The notes under the pieces were generated by a model. The model had not been told where the DNA came from. It searched no databases and saw nothing but the letters and a program-made list of their open reading frames with translations. Shown here piece after piece: positions 7,477 to 13,172 of a stretch of 13,733 nt of DNA (position 1 is the stretch's first letter; every line of letters starts with the position of its first letter). Source of the DNA: DATJXG01 sp035500455 (GTDB lineage: Bacteria > Acidobacteriota > Terriglobia > Terriglobales > Acidobacteriaceae); the NCBI GenBank assembly GCA_035500455.1, contig DATJXG010000311.1:1-13733 (forward strand), given 5' to 3'. The position numbers and the translations under genes are program-made.

Positions 7477-8667
7477 TCACAAAGCCCGTCCGGCGCAGGC
7501 TCCCGAAGCCCACGCCCATTGAAAATTGAAACCGCCCAGGTGCCCGGTGACGTCCACCACTTCCCCGACAAAAAACAGTCCCGGCACTTTACGGCTTTCC
7601 ATGGTTTTGGCCGAGAGTTCATCCGTATCGACGCCCCCGACTGTAACCTCCGCCTTGGCGTAACCCTCGGTGCCCGCCGGAAGCACCTCCCACTCATGGA
7701 TCTCGCGCTCGACCTCGCGCAGCACGGGATTCGTCCAGCCGCCGGGAGCATGAGTTTCCACCCAGCGATTGGCCAGCCGGTTGGGCAGAACTTTCTGCAG
7801 TTCGGCACGCAGCGCGGCCACGGTTCGCGGGCCATGTGGTTGCAGAAGCGGCGCTGTCACCTGGCTATCAGGAGCGAGGTCCAGAACGATAGGCTGCTGC
7901 GGATTCACCCAGTAAGAAGAAATCTGCAGAATCGCCGGGCCGCTGAGTCCGCGATGAGTAATCAGCATCTTCTCCCGGAAACGCTGCCCGGCGCACGCCG
8001 CCACCACCTCAGTCGAGACGCCGGCCAGATCGGCGTAGCGCCCATGGTCTTCACGATTAAAGGTGATCGGCACCAATCCCGGCCGGGTCTCCCGAATCGC
8101 CAGGCCGAACTGCCGCGCCAGTGCGTAGCCGAAGTCGGTGGCGCCCATCTTTGGAATCGAGAGTCCACCCGTGGCGACGATCAGGACCGGGGCCCGGAAT
8201 TCCCGCTCATTGGCCCGCGCCACGAATTCATCGCCGCGCCTCACCTCCTGCACCGCAACTCCGGTGAATATCTGCACTCCGGCCGCCGCGCATTCGGCTT
8301 CCAGCATGCCCAGGATGTCCTGCGCCGAGCGGTCGCAGAAGAGCTGTCCCAAAGTTTTCTCGTGATAAGGAATATGGTGCTTCTCGACCAGCGAGATAAA
8401 ATCCGCCGGCGTGTAGCGCGCCAGCGCCGATTTCGCAAAGTGCGGATTGGACGAAATGAAGTTTTCCGGCGTGCAGTACAGGTTGGTAAAGTTGCAGCGT
8501 CCCCCGCCCGAGATAAGAATCTTCTTCCCCGCCCGCGCCGCCCGTTCCAGCACCGCCACCCGCCGCCCGCGCCGCCCCGCCTCGAGAGCACACATAAGCC
8601 CGGCGGCTCCGGCTCCCAGAACCAGTGCGTCGTATCTCAAGGAGTTCTCTGCGGGGATTCCAGCCAC
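7477..8667 (-). CDS. BaiN/HI0933 (YhiN)-family FAD-dependent oxidoreductase
   Basis: A 396-residue flavoprotein, full length for the HI0933 family. An N-terminal dinucleotide-binding loop GAGAAGLMCA (18-27) is followed by the family signature SGGGRCNFTN (53-62), a second nucleotide-contact ATGG (165-168) and PKMGATDFGY (172-181). The C-terminal family block lies at about 342-389 (TVGGVD, FFVGEVVDVTGHLGGFNFQ, WAWASG). Family members bind FAD and are thought to be cytosolic NAD(P)H-dependent reductases. One group (BaiN) has been linked to bile-acid reduction, but the role in a soil organism is unknown. The start at 8667 is GTG without a clear ribosome-binding site. A TTG at 8640, closer to the usual start just before the RYDALVLGAG strand, is an alternative. 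It lies 74 bases after the cytochrome gene on the same strand, with a strong hairpin between them. Confidence 0.88.
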   Translation of the reverse strand: MAGIPAENSLRYDALVLGAGAAGLMCALEAGRRGRRVAVLERAARAGKKILISGGGRCNFTNLYCTPENFISSNPHFAKSALARYTPADFISLVEKHHIPYHEKTLGQLFCDRSAQDILGMLEAECAAAGVQIFTGVAVQEVRRGDEFVARANEREFRAPVLIVATGGLSIPKMGATDFGYALARQFGLAIRETRPGLVPITFNREDHGRYADLAGVSTEVVAACAGQRFREKMLITHRGLSGPAILQISSYWVNPQQPIVLDLAPDSQVTAPLLQPHGPRTVAALRAELQKVLPNRLANRWVETHAPGGWTNPVLREVEREIHEWEVLPAGTEGYAKAEVTVGGVDTDELSAKTMESRKVPGLFFVGEVVDVTGHLGGFNFQWAWASGACAGRAL

Positions 8668-8692
8668 AGGAAATACTACCGTGCAGACATTC

Positions 8693-8718
8693 TCCCCAGC
8701 GCCCTAAGGCGCTGGGGA
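8693..8718. terminator. Perfect 11-bp hairpin between cytochrome c and BaiN genes
   Basis: TCCCCAGCGCC at 8693-8703 and GGCGCTGGGGA at 8708-8718 are exact complements around a CTAA loop. The hairpin lies 24 bases after the cytochrome stop codon and just before the BaiN start, both minus strand. No T-run follows on either strand, so it is not a standard intrinsic terminator. It may be an RNA-stabilising or attenuating hairpin, or a repetitive extragenic palindrome. Placement suggests it separates the two transcripts. Confidence 0.45.
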
Positions 8719-8741
8719 AGGTGTGAGCGGGTTATCTATGC

Positions 8742-9437
8742 CTACTCGCAGTCGTTGTGCAGCACGCTGGGAGCAGGCGGGCCTGCGATGCAGGGTACGG
8801 CGCGGAGATATTCGTAGATGGCCCGCAGGTCATGGTCCGTCAGGCTTTGGTAGTTGGGCCAGGGCATGATCTGGAGCAGATCCCCGTTGAATGGAGGTGG
8901 AAGGCAATTTGTGGTCACGGTGGCGGAACAGTTAGGGTGAAGATGGTCCAGGTCCACTCCGGTCCGCATGATGCGGCGAAATTCGGCATAGGTGTGGCCG
9001 CCTTCCGGGCGCCCGGTTTTGTCCGGCGTCAAGTTGCGGGAGATGATATGTGGGAAAGGAGGAGCGGCCGCCGGAAACTGACCAAAGTCTCTGCCGCCTC
9101 CGAGGTAGGTCGCGGCATTCACCATTTTCGGCTGGCTGGCATAGGGATTTCCGCCTGGGGCAAACTGCGTAGCAGTGCCGGCGGAGTGGCAATCATTGCA
9201 GCTGGCCACGACGTTCACCAGGTAGCTTCCCAGTCCCACCAGGTCCCGATCTTTCCCCTCCAGGTTCAGCGGGACTGGCGCTGCGTCGAAACCTTGCGCA
9301 ATTCTTCGGTCGTCCTTGTTACGATCGTTGTCCTCATGGGCGCGTACACGCGGAGAACTGATCAACACTCCCGCAACAACGATCACAACCATTGCGGTGA
9401 GAGCTCCCCAGGTTTTTGCAAGGTGCTTTACAGACAT
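8742..9437 (-). CDS. Periplasmic mono-haem c-type cytochrome
   Basis: A 231-residue exported protein. The N-terminus (MSVKHLAKTW, then the hydrophobic stretch ALTAMVVIVVAGVLI, then RVRAHE) is a signal peptide or uncleaved anchor. One haem-attachment motif, CNDCH, stands at residues 80-84. M191 in QIMPWPNYQ, ahead of a C-terminal helix SLTDHDLRAIYEYLRAVP (198-215), is the likely sixth haem ligand. The spacing and the GSYLVNVVASCNDCH context match the cytochrome c domains found in alcohol-dehydrogenase cytochrome subunits and related periplasmic electron carriers. Additional cysteines (170, 178, 216, 230) may form disulfides. The ATG at 9437 is well supported by an AGGAGAG ribosome-binding site (plus 9444-9450), eight bases off. 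No partner dehydrogenase is adjacent, so the electron donor is unknown. Confidence 0.88.
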   Translation of the reverse strand: MSVKHLAKTWGALTAMVVIVVAGVLISSPRVRAHEDNDRNKDDRRIAQGFDAAPVPLNLEGKDRDLVGLGSYLVNVVASCNDCHSAGTATQFAPGGNPYASQPKMVNAATYLGGGRDFGQFPAAAPPFPHIISRNLTPDKTGRPEGGHTYAEFRRIMRTGVDLDHLHPNCSATVTTNCLPPPFNGDLLQIMPWPNYQSLTDHDLRAIYEYLRAVPCIAGPPAPSVLHNDCE

Positions 9438-9572
9438 TTATTGCTCTCCTTAATTCTTGAATTCTTGGTTTTGTATCCGGGGCCGTTGCACCAACGCATC
9501 TGGAAACGTTGTCGTGGAGTGACGCGGATCGTCTTGTCAAGCGAACAACGCGGGGGACATCCAGGCTGCGAG

Positions 9573-9608
9573 GTTCAAGCTTGCAAGTTTTCGAGTTTCA
9601 AGCTATGA
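9573..9608. repeat. Degenerate heptamer array, GTTTCAA type
   Basis: Imperfect seven-base units run in tandem: GTTCAAG, CTTGCAA, an eight-base GTTTTCGA, GTTTCAA and GCTATGA. The two better copies, GAGGTTCAAGCT and GAGTTTCAAGCT, recur 23 bases apart. The array is short and degenerate, so this is a weak call that rests on its similarity in style to the heptamer arrays at 10150 and 10661. Confidence 0.3.
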
Positions 9609-9702
9609 ACGGCGGCCATCATACCACGCCACAAAGTGATGTAGCCTTGCCGGGAATTACCCACCTGGCTAAAGACCCGGGGAGTCTTCACCCCGGTTGA
9701 TT

Positions 9703-9708
9703 TACAAT
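9703..9708 (+). promoter_or_regulatory. Probable -10 element (TACAAT), near-leaderless start
   Basis: TACAAT at 9703-9708 matches five of six positions of TATAAT and ends nine bases before the ATG at 9718. Transcription would begin about two bases before the start codon. This suits the lack of a Shine-Dalgarno sequence. A perfect GC-rich hairpin (9677-9682 with 9691-9696) occupies the place where a -35 element would be, so it could be an operator; no TTGACA-like sequence is seen there. Confidence 0.4.
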
Positions 9709-9717
9709 AGAGTCACG

Positions 9718-10152
9718 ATGTCCAACCGTACGTTTACTCTTTCCGAAGCCCAATCCCTGCTGCCGGTGCTGGAATCGCTTCTTCGCACGGCGATCGACGG
9801 CAAGCAGCTGATCGATGCGGTCGACGCCGAATTCGAAGAAATTACCCACAACGTCTTCATGGCCGGCGGCATGAATCTGAACATCGTGCGCCTGGCCCGC
9901 CGCAAGGCGGAGCGCGAAAAGGCCACCCAGCGCGTCAAAGACGCTCTCGCCGAAATCGACGCCATCGGGGTGCAGGTGAAAGACCTCGATATCGGCCTGC
10001 TCGATTTCCCCTGCGTCGTCGATGGCCGCACCGTTCTGCTCTGCTGGAAGCTGGGCGAAAAGGGCATCACGCACTGGCACACCACCAGCGAAGGCTTCGC
10101 CGGCCGCAAGCCGATCGACGAGAAGATCGCGCGAGCGAAGAAGGCGAATTAG
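9718..10152 (+). CDS. DUF2203 family protein
   Basis: This gene encodes 144 residues from the ATG at 9718; an in-frame TTG at 9697 is possible but lies upstream of the TACAAT box. The protein opens with RTFTLSEAQSLLPVLESLL and has a long charged helical middle (RLARRKAEREKATQRVKDALAEID). It ends in the compact block VKDLDIGLLDFPCVVDGRTVLLCWKLGE, followed by ITHWHTTSEGFAGRKPID. This arrangement and length are characteristic of DUF2203, a widespread family without known function. There is no signal peptide or membrane segment, so it is probably cytosolic. The stop codon TAG at 10150-10152 is the first three bases of a heptamer array, so the end of the gene coincides exactly with the start of the repeat. 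Confidence 0.88.
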   Translation: MSNRTFTLSEAQSLLPVLESLLRTAIDGKQLIDAVDAEFEEITHNVFMAGGMNLNIVRLARRKAEREKATQRVKDALAEIDAIGVQVKDLDIGLLDFPCVVDGRTVLLCWKLGEKGITHWHTTSEGFAGRKPIDEKIARAKKAN

Positions 10153-10178
10153 TGGCCAGTGGCTGGTGGCTAGTGGGC
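10150..10178 (+). repeat. YAGTGGC heptamer array, left copy
   Basis: Four heptamers stand in tandem, TAGTGGC, CAGTGGC, TGGTGGC and TAGTGGG, beginning with the stop codon of the DUF2203 gene. Bases 10151-10176 match 10662-10687 at 25 of 26 positions in the same orientation, so this array and the right-hand one form direct repeats 511 bases apart that bracket the four-helix-bundle gene. The array runs on into GCAGTTGAA; TAGTGGGCAGTT (10171-10182) also occurs on the minus strand at 7251-7262. Confidence 0.85.
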
Positions 10179-10222
10179 AGTTGAAACGCGGGCCTACCTC
10201 GGAGCATGTCATTCCGCTCAAG

Positions 10223-10231
10223 TTATCCACA
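10223..10231 (+). other. Isolated DnaA-box-like nonamer
   Basis: TTATCCACA at 10223-10231 is a perfect match to the DnaA-box consensus. It is single and lies in the 5' region of the four-helix-bundle gene. Next to it GTGAC and GTCAC form a small hairpin (about 10241-10254), and TGTGACA is matched by TGTCACA some 30 bases further on. One box does not make an origin; it may be chance or part of the repeat cassette. Confidence 0.25.
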
Positions 10232-10298
10232 GGTAATCGTGTGACATTCGTCACTGATTTTGAGGGCGGTTTGTCACAAAATGCCGTAGGGCGTGGGC

Positions 10299-10670
10299 AT
10301 GGCGCTGCGGTCGTATCAGGAACTTATCGCCTGGCAGCGGAGCATTCAACTGGTCGCCGACGTGTATCGGGCAATTCAGGTATTTCCCAGAGAAGAGACC
10401 TACGGGCTCACAAGCCAGATTCGTCGGGCGGCCGTTTCCATTCCCAGCAATATCGCTGAAGGGCAGGGGCGCCTGTCGCGTGGCGAATTCAAACAGTTTC
10501 TGGGGCACGCCCGCGGGTCGATCTTCGAACTGGAGAGCCAACTGCTCATCGCCCGCAGTCTCGATTATTTCGGCGATGAAGAAACGCGCATTCTGCTCGG
10601 CAAAGTCGCCGAGGTAGCCAGGATTCTGAACGGCCTGCTGCGCTCGCTGGGACACGGTGTCAGTGGCTAG
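10299..10670 (+). CDS. Four-helix-bundle protein (23S rRNA intervening-sequence / S23 / Avd-like family)
   Basis: This gene encodes 123 residues. The signature of the family is clear: an N-terminal SYQELIAWQRSIQLVADVY helix (residues 4-22), PREETYGLTSQIRRAAVSIPSNIAEGQGR in the middle (29-57), and FKQFLGHARGSIFELESQL (64-82) towards the C-terminus. Relatives are encoded inside intervening sequences of 23S rRNA genes in some bacteria. The Avd accessory protein of diversity-generating retroelements, which forms a pentameric barrel that binds nucleic acid, belongs to the same fold. Stand-alone chromosomal copies such as this one have no known function. The ATG at 10299 is preferred to a GTG two codons upstream because the family normally starts just before the SYxxL segment. 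The last two codons and the TAG stop are made of repeat sequence (CAGTGGCTAG), so a heptamer array defines the C-terminus. Confidence 0.92.
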   Translation: MALRSYQELIAWQRSIQLVADVYRAIQVFPREETYGLTSQIRRAAVSIPSNIAEGQGRLSRGEFKQFLGHARGSIFELESQLLIARSLDYFGDEETRILLGKVAEVARILNGLLRSLGHGVSG

Positions 10671-10709
10671 TGGCTGGTGGCTAGTGGCTAGTGGCTGCTG
10701 GTCAGTGAC
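10661..10709 (+). repeat. YAGTGGC heptamer array, right copy
   Basis: Seven units stand in tandem: CAGTGGC, TAGTGGC, TGGTGGC, TAGTGGC, TAGTGGC, then the degenerate TGCTGGT and CAGTGAC. The array begins inside the four-helix-bundle gene, whose stop TAG is at 10668-10670. It is a direct repeat of 10150-10178. Together with the inverted array at 10769-10803 it forms the left arm of a long palindrome. Confidence 0.88.
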
Positions 10710-10716
10710 GATTGCT

Positions 10717-10751
10717 GGTTGCGGTTTGTCGGCGGTTTGTAACGCGCAACC
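10717..10751. repeat. Inner inverted repeat in the loop between opposed heptamer arrays
   Basis: GGTTGCG at 10717-10723 is a perfect complement of CGCAACC at 10745-10751. Between them CGGTTTGT occurs twice in a row separated by CGG. The ten bases GGCGGTTTGT (10731-10740) also occur in the 5' region of the four-helix-bundle gene at 10265-10274. This nests inside the palindrome formed by the flanking arrays. Confidence 0.55.
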
Positions 10752-10768
10752 TTGCTAGGAAGCCGTAT

Positions 10769-10803
10769 CCACTGACCACCAGCCACTGACCACTGACCAC
10801 TGC
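10769..10803 (-). repeat. YAGTGGY heptamer array, inverted copy
   Basis: Read on the minus strand the units are CAGTGGT, CAGTGGT, CAGTGGC, TGGTGGT and CAGTGGA. The array directly follows the TAG stop of the M28 gene (plus 10804-10806) and faces the plus-strand array at 10661-10709. In RNA from either strand the two arrays can pair over about 30 bases, so this may act as a two-way terminator between the convergent genes, though no T-run is present. Confidence 0.8.
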
Positions 10804-12291
10804 CTACGGCCTACCCCCCGCCTTCCACTCCGGCCGGAAATCGGAATTCACCAGCCACTCTACCGGTCCGAGCAGCGAGCCGATGGCCTCGTCCATGTGC
10901 TTGAAGTCGATGTGGGCCACGTCATCGCTGGGCTGGTGGTAGTCTCCGTGCAGCCCGTAGCTGGAAACGGTTTGCGCGACCACGCCCTTCTGTGCCAGCA
11001 CGTAGTTGTCGGAGCGGGCAAAGAAATCCTCCGCCGGATGCGGATCGCCCACCAGCCGCGCGCCATGTTCGGCCAGCACCGGGCCGAGGTTGGAACGCTC
11101 CCATCCTGTAAGCCAGAGCGTGTTCTCCGGCACCGCCGGGTCGCCGCGCCCGATCATCTCAAATTCCAGGTTGGCCGCCAGATCGCGCAGCGGCAGCGGC
11201 GGATGCTCACGAAAATAAGTCGATCCCAGCCCGCCCAATTCCTCGCTGCCGAATAGCGCAAAGATCACCGTTCGCCGTGGCCGCGGCCCCGCGGCCAGCA
11301 CCCGCGCCAGTTCCAGCACGGCAGTGGTTCCTGAAGCGTCATCGTCAGCGCCGTTGTAAATGGAATCGCCGTTCACCGGCGCGCCCACGCCCAGATGATC
11401 CATGTGGGCGGAAAGCAGAATCGCTGCCTGCGCCAGCGCCGGATCGGAGCCGCGAATTTCTCCCACCACATTGCGCGTGTGCGAGATCACCGGCAATGAG
11501 GTCGGAGCGCGCAACCTGATTTCCGTGCCCTCGGGGACGTCTTCCAGGGTGCTCGCAGCCTCCTTACTCAGCGCGACAAGGTTCATCTCCATGCCTTCGC
11601 TTCCCGGCGAAACTCCCACGACCTCGGTCGCCAGCTTCGGCAAGCGGCCGGCGGATTGTTGCCAGTGCTCGCGCACCTGGGGGTATTCCGGCACCAGCAC
11701 CGCTGCAGCGCCTTGCTCCATGACTTTGACCGCGGCCGCGCGCGGATTTCCGCCGTGCGCGTCCAGAAAAACCATCGCGCCGCGGTTGACCGGCTTGGGT
11801 TCTCCTGCCAGGTCAATTTTCTGCAGCGGGCCGGTGATTCGCGCCCGCGCCAGGCGCAGCACCAGCATCTCTTTGCCGTGGGTCCAGACTACGGGCTTGG
11901 GGATCGGGGCGTTGGCCGAGGCCTGGGATTCTGAGGAATGCGTTTCTTTGCTTCCCGGCGGGGCGTAGCCCCGCCGCCACACCAGCCGGGGAGGGGCGAT
12001 CACGGTGCGCTTGATCAGGGTAACGTGCTGGATGTACCCGCCACGGTCGCCTGCGGGGGGAACGCCGTACTTGTGCAGTTCGGCGGCGATGTATTTCGCC
12101 GCGGTCAGTTCGTCGGGGGTGGCGCTGCCGCGTCCGCGCAGTTGGTCGGAGGCGAGATAGTCGAGGTGTTCGCGGATGCAGGCAGCGCAAACTTCCGGCG
12201 GCGGAGTGTCCGGGGCGGGCGCCGCCTGGGGAGCGGCGGAAGAAAACAGGAGAATAACGGCCAGCGGCAACCCGGGGGAAAATCGCGACAT
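10804..12291 (-). CDS. Secreted M28-family zinc aminopeptidase with PA-like insert
   Basis: A 495-residue protein with a signal peptide (LPLAVILLFSSAAPQAAPA, cleavage near 24). An N-terminal helical part (HLDYLASDQLRGRGSATPDE, about 42-61) leads to a PA-type insert at about 140-240 (NRGAMVFLDAHGGNPRAAA, then AVLVPEY). The catalytic half then carries the two-zinc site of M28 peptidases: H296 and D298 in SAHMDHLG, bridging D316 in NGADDDASGT, general base E350 and ligand E351 in GSEELGG, E378 in EFEMIG, and H452 in GDYHQPSDD. All expected metal ligands are present, so it should be active, cleaving N-terminal residues from peptides in the periplasm or outside the cell. No substrate preference can be read. 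The gene stands alone, facing the four-helix-bundle gene; the TAG stop directly abuts the inverted heptamer array. Confidence 0.92.
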   Translation of the reverse strand: MSRFSPGLPLAVILLFSSAAPQAAPAPDTPPPEVCAACIREHLDYLASDQLRGRGSATPDELTAAKYIAAELHKYGVPPAGDRGGYIQHVTLIKRTVIAPPRLVWRRGYAPPGSKETHSSESQASANAPIPKPVVWTHGKEMLVLRLARARITGPLQKIDLAGEPKPVNRGAMVFLDAHGGNPRAAAVKVMEQGAAAVLVPEYPQVREHWQQSAGRLPKLATEVVGVSPGSEGMEMNLVALSKEAASTLEDVPEGTEIRLRAPTSLPVISHTRNVVGEIRGSDPALAQAAILLSAHMDHLGVGAPVNGDSIYNGADDDASGTTAVLELARVLAAGPRPRRTVIFALFGSEELGGLGSTYFREHPPLPLRDLAANLEFEMIGRGDPAVPENTLWLTGWERSNLGPVLAEHGARLVGDPHPAEDFFARSDNYVLAQKGVVAQTVSSYGLHGDYHQPSDDVAHIDFKHMDEAIGSLLGPVEWLVNSDFRPEWKAGGRP

Positions 12292-12510
12292 AGAGGACCG
12301 CCGGCGATCCCGGCGCTGCTGCTACGAGTATATCCGCGAGTCGGCTGGCAAGACGCCGGCGCTACAAGTGGGGGTCCGGGAGGAGTGCCCGTTCCCGCAC
12401 TGCATGACCAAACGGGTCACCCTTGCCCGCGGAACTCTCTGCTACAATTTCCACTTGGGGCGCTTGCAAGATGCGGTCTCAGCCGCGTTCTTTTGTGGGG
12501 TGTTTTGAGC
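12292..12510. other. Divergent upstream region of M28 peptidase and Big2 lipoprotein genes
   Basis: The 219 bases hold a REP-like imperfect hairpin (GGCTGGCAAGACGCCGGCG, about 12342-12360) of a type I recall as common between acidobacterial genes. On the minus strand TATACT (plus 12327-12332) is a possible -10 for the M28 gene with a 28-base leader, but no good -35 is spaced correctly. On the plus strand TACAAT at 12443-12448 is a possible -10 for the lipoprotein gene; the only candidate -35, TTGCCC at 12423-12428, is 14 bases away and weak. Confidence 0.35.
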
Positions 12511-13155
12511 ATGGTGAGCAACCAGCGGAAACTGCAATTATTGGCCACATGGGGAGCGCTCCTGCTGCTGGCCACGGCGATTGGCTGCAAGGGGTTTTTT
12601 GTAAATCCAACGCTGACCACTCTGACCGTGGGCCCAACTACGCCCTCCGTTGTCCAGGGAAGCACCCTGCAGATGGCGGCCACCGGCACCTATGATGACG
12701 GGACCACCAATTCCCTGACCAATAACGTGCTGTGGTCGAGTGACGATACCACTGTGGCCAACATCGATTCCGCCTCGGGGAAGCTTACCGCGGAAGGAGC
12801 GGGTACGGCTACCATCACCGCCCAGTCAGGTACGGTGAGCGGCTCAACCACTGTGACGGTCACGCTGGCCAACGTGATTAAGATCACCATCAACCCCAGC
12901 TCAACCAGCACTACACCGAACACTGACGTGCAATACACGGTGGCGGCGACCGTCTCAGGATCGAGCGCAACGCAGGACGTGACCTCGTCGGTGACCTGGA
13001 CTGCAAGCGATCCGAATGTGACGTTCACAAACGGGCAGGATCCCGAAGAAGCTCAGGTGGGTGCAGTGACCGTCGGCACAGTTGTCACAATTACGGCCAC
13101 CTATGTAACCAGTTCGGGTACGCTTACAGCGACCTCCACACTAACCGTAAACTAG
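12511..13155 (+). CDS. Big2-type Ig-like domain lipoprotein
   Basis: This gene encodes 214 residues from the ATG at 12511 (a longer upstream reading frame exists but is antisense to the M28 gene and is not credible). A lipoprotein signal peptide ends in LLLLATAIGCKGFF, with the lipidated cysteine near residue 23; the -3 residue is Ala rather than the usual Leu, a mild deviation. The first domain, from LTTLTVGPTTPSVVQGSTLQ to TTVTVT, follows the bacterial Ig-like Big2 pattern, including LWSSDDTTVANID and GTATITAQSG. A second, more divergent Ig-like domain follows to the end. It is probably anchored in the outer membrane facing the periplasm or surface; binding partner unknown. The phosphofructokinase gene starts 17 bases after its stop, so the two may be co-transcribed. 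Confidence 0.85.
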   Translation: MVSNQRKLQLLATWGALLLLATAIGCKGFFVNPTLTTLTVGPTTPSVVQGSTLQMAATGTYDDGTTNSLTNNVLWSSDDTTVANIDSASGKLTAEGAGTATITAQSGTVSGSTTVTVTLANVIKITINPSSTSTTPNTDVQYTVAATVSGSSATQDVTSSVTWTASDPNVTFTNGQDPEEAQVGAVTVGTVVTITATYVTSSGTLTATSTLTVN

Positions 13156-13172
13156 CAATCCGCTCGCGCCCT

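Larger units (their letters stand above)
9438..9717. other. Divergent upstream region of cytochrome c and DUF2203 genes
   Basis: This 280-base gap holds the start signals of two divergent genes. On the minus strand a perfect TTGACA occurs at plus 9535-9540, but no acceptable -10 follows at 16-18 bases, so the cytochrome promoter is unresolved. The gap also holds a GTTTCAA-type array (9573-9608), a GC-rich six-base hairpin (9677-9682 with 9691-9696), and the TACAAT box at 9703-9708. Confidence 0.4.

Noticed and set aside
7519..8817. 432-residue plus-strand open frame
   Set aside because: It is antisense to the BaiN flavoprotein gene, whose family motifs are unambiguous; the plus-strand translation is rich in Arg, His and Gln with no domain, as expected from the GC-rich opposite strand.
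8757..9608. 283-residue plus-strand open frame
   Set aside because: Antisense to the cytochrome c gene, which has a CNDCH motif, signal peptide and ribosome-binding site; the plus-strand product has no recognisable feature.
10223..10231. Replication origin based on a DnaA box
   Set aside because: Only one nonamer is visible, with no AT-rich unwinding region and no dnaA, dnaN or rep gene nearby.
10299..10670. Diversity-generating retroelement
   Set aside because: The four-helix-bundle protein shares a fold with Avd, but there is no reverse transcriptase, template repeat or variable repeat in the window.
10150..10803. CRISPR array
   Set aside because: The repeats are direct heptamers without spacers, and no cas gene is present in the window.
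11938..12510. N-terminal extension of the Big2 lipoprotein frame
   Set aside because: The frame extends upstream across the 5' end of the M28 gene on the opposite strand. The lipoprotein signal peptide beginning at 12511 marks the real start.
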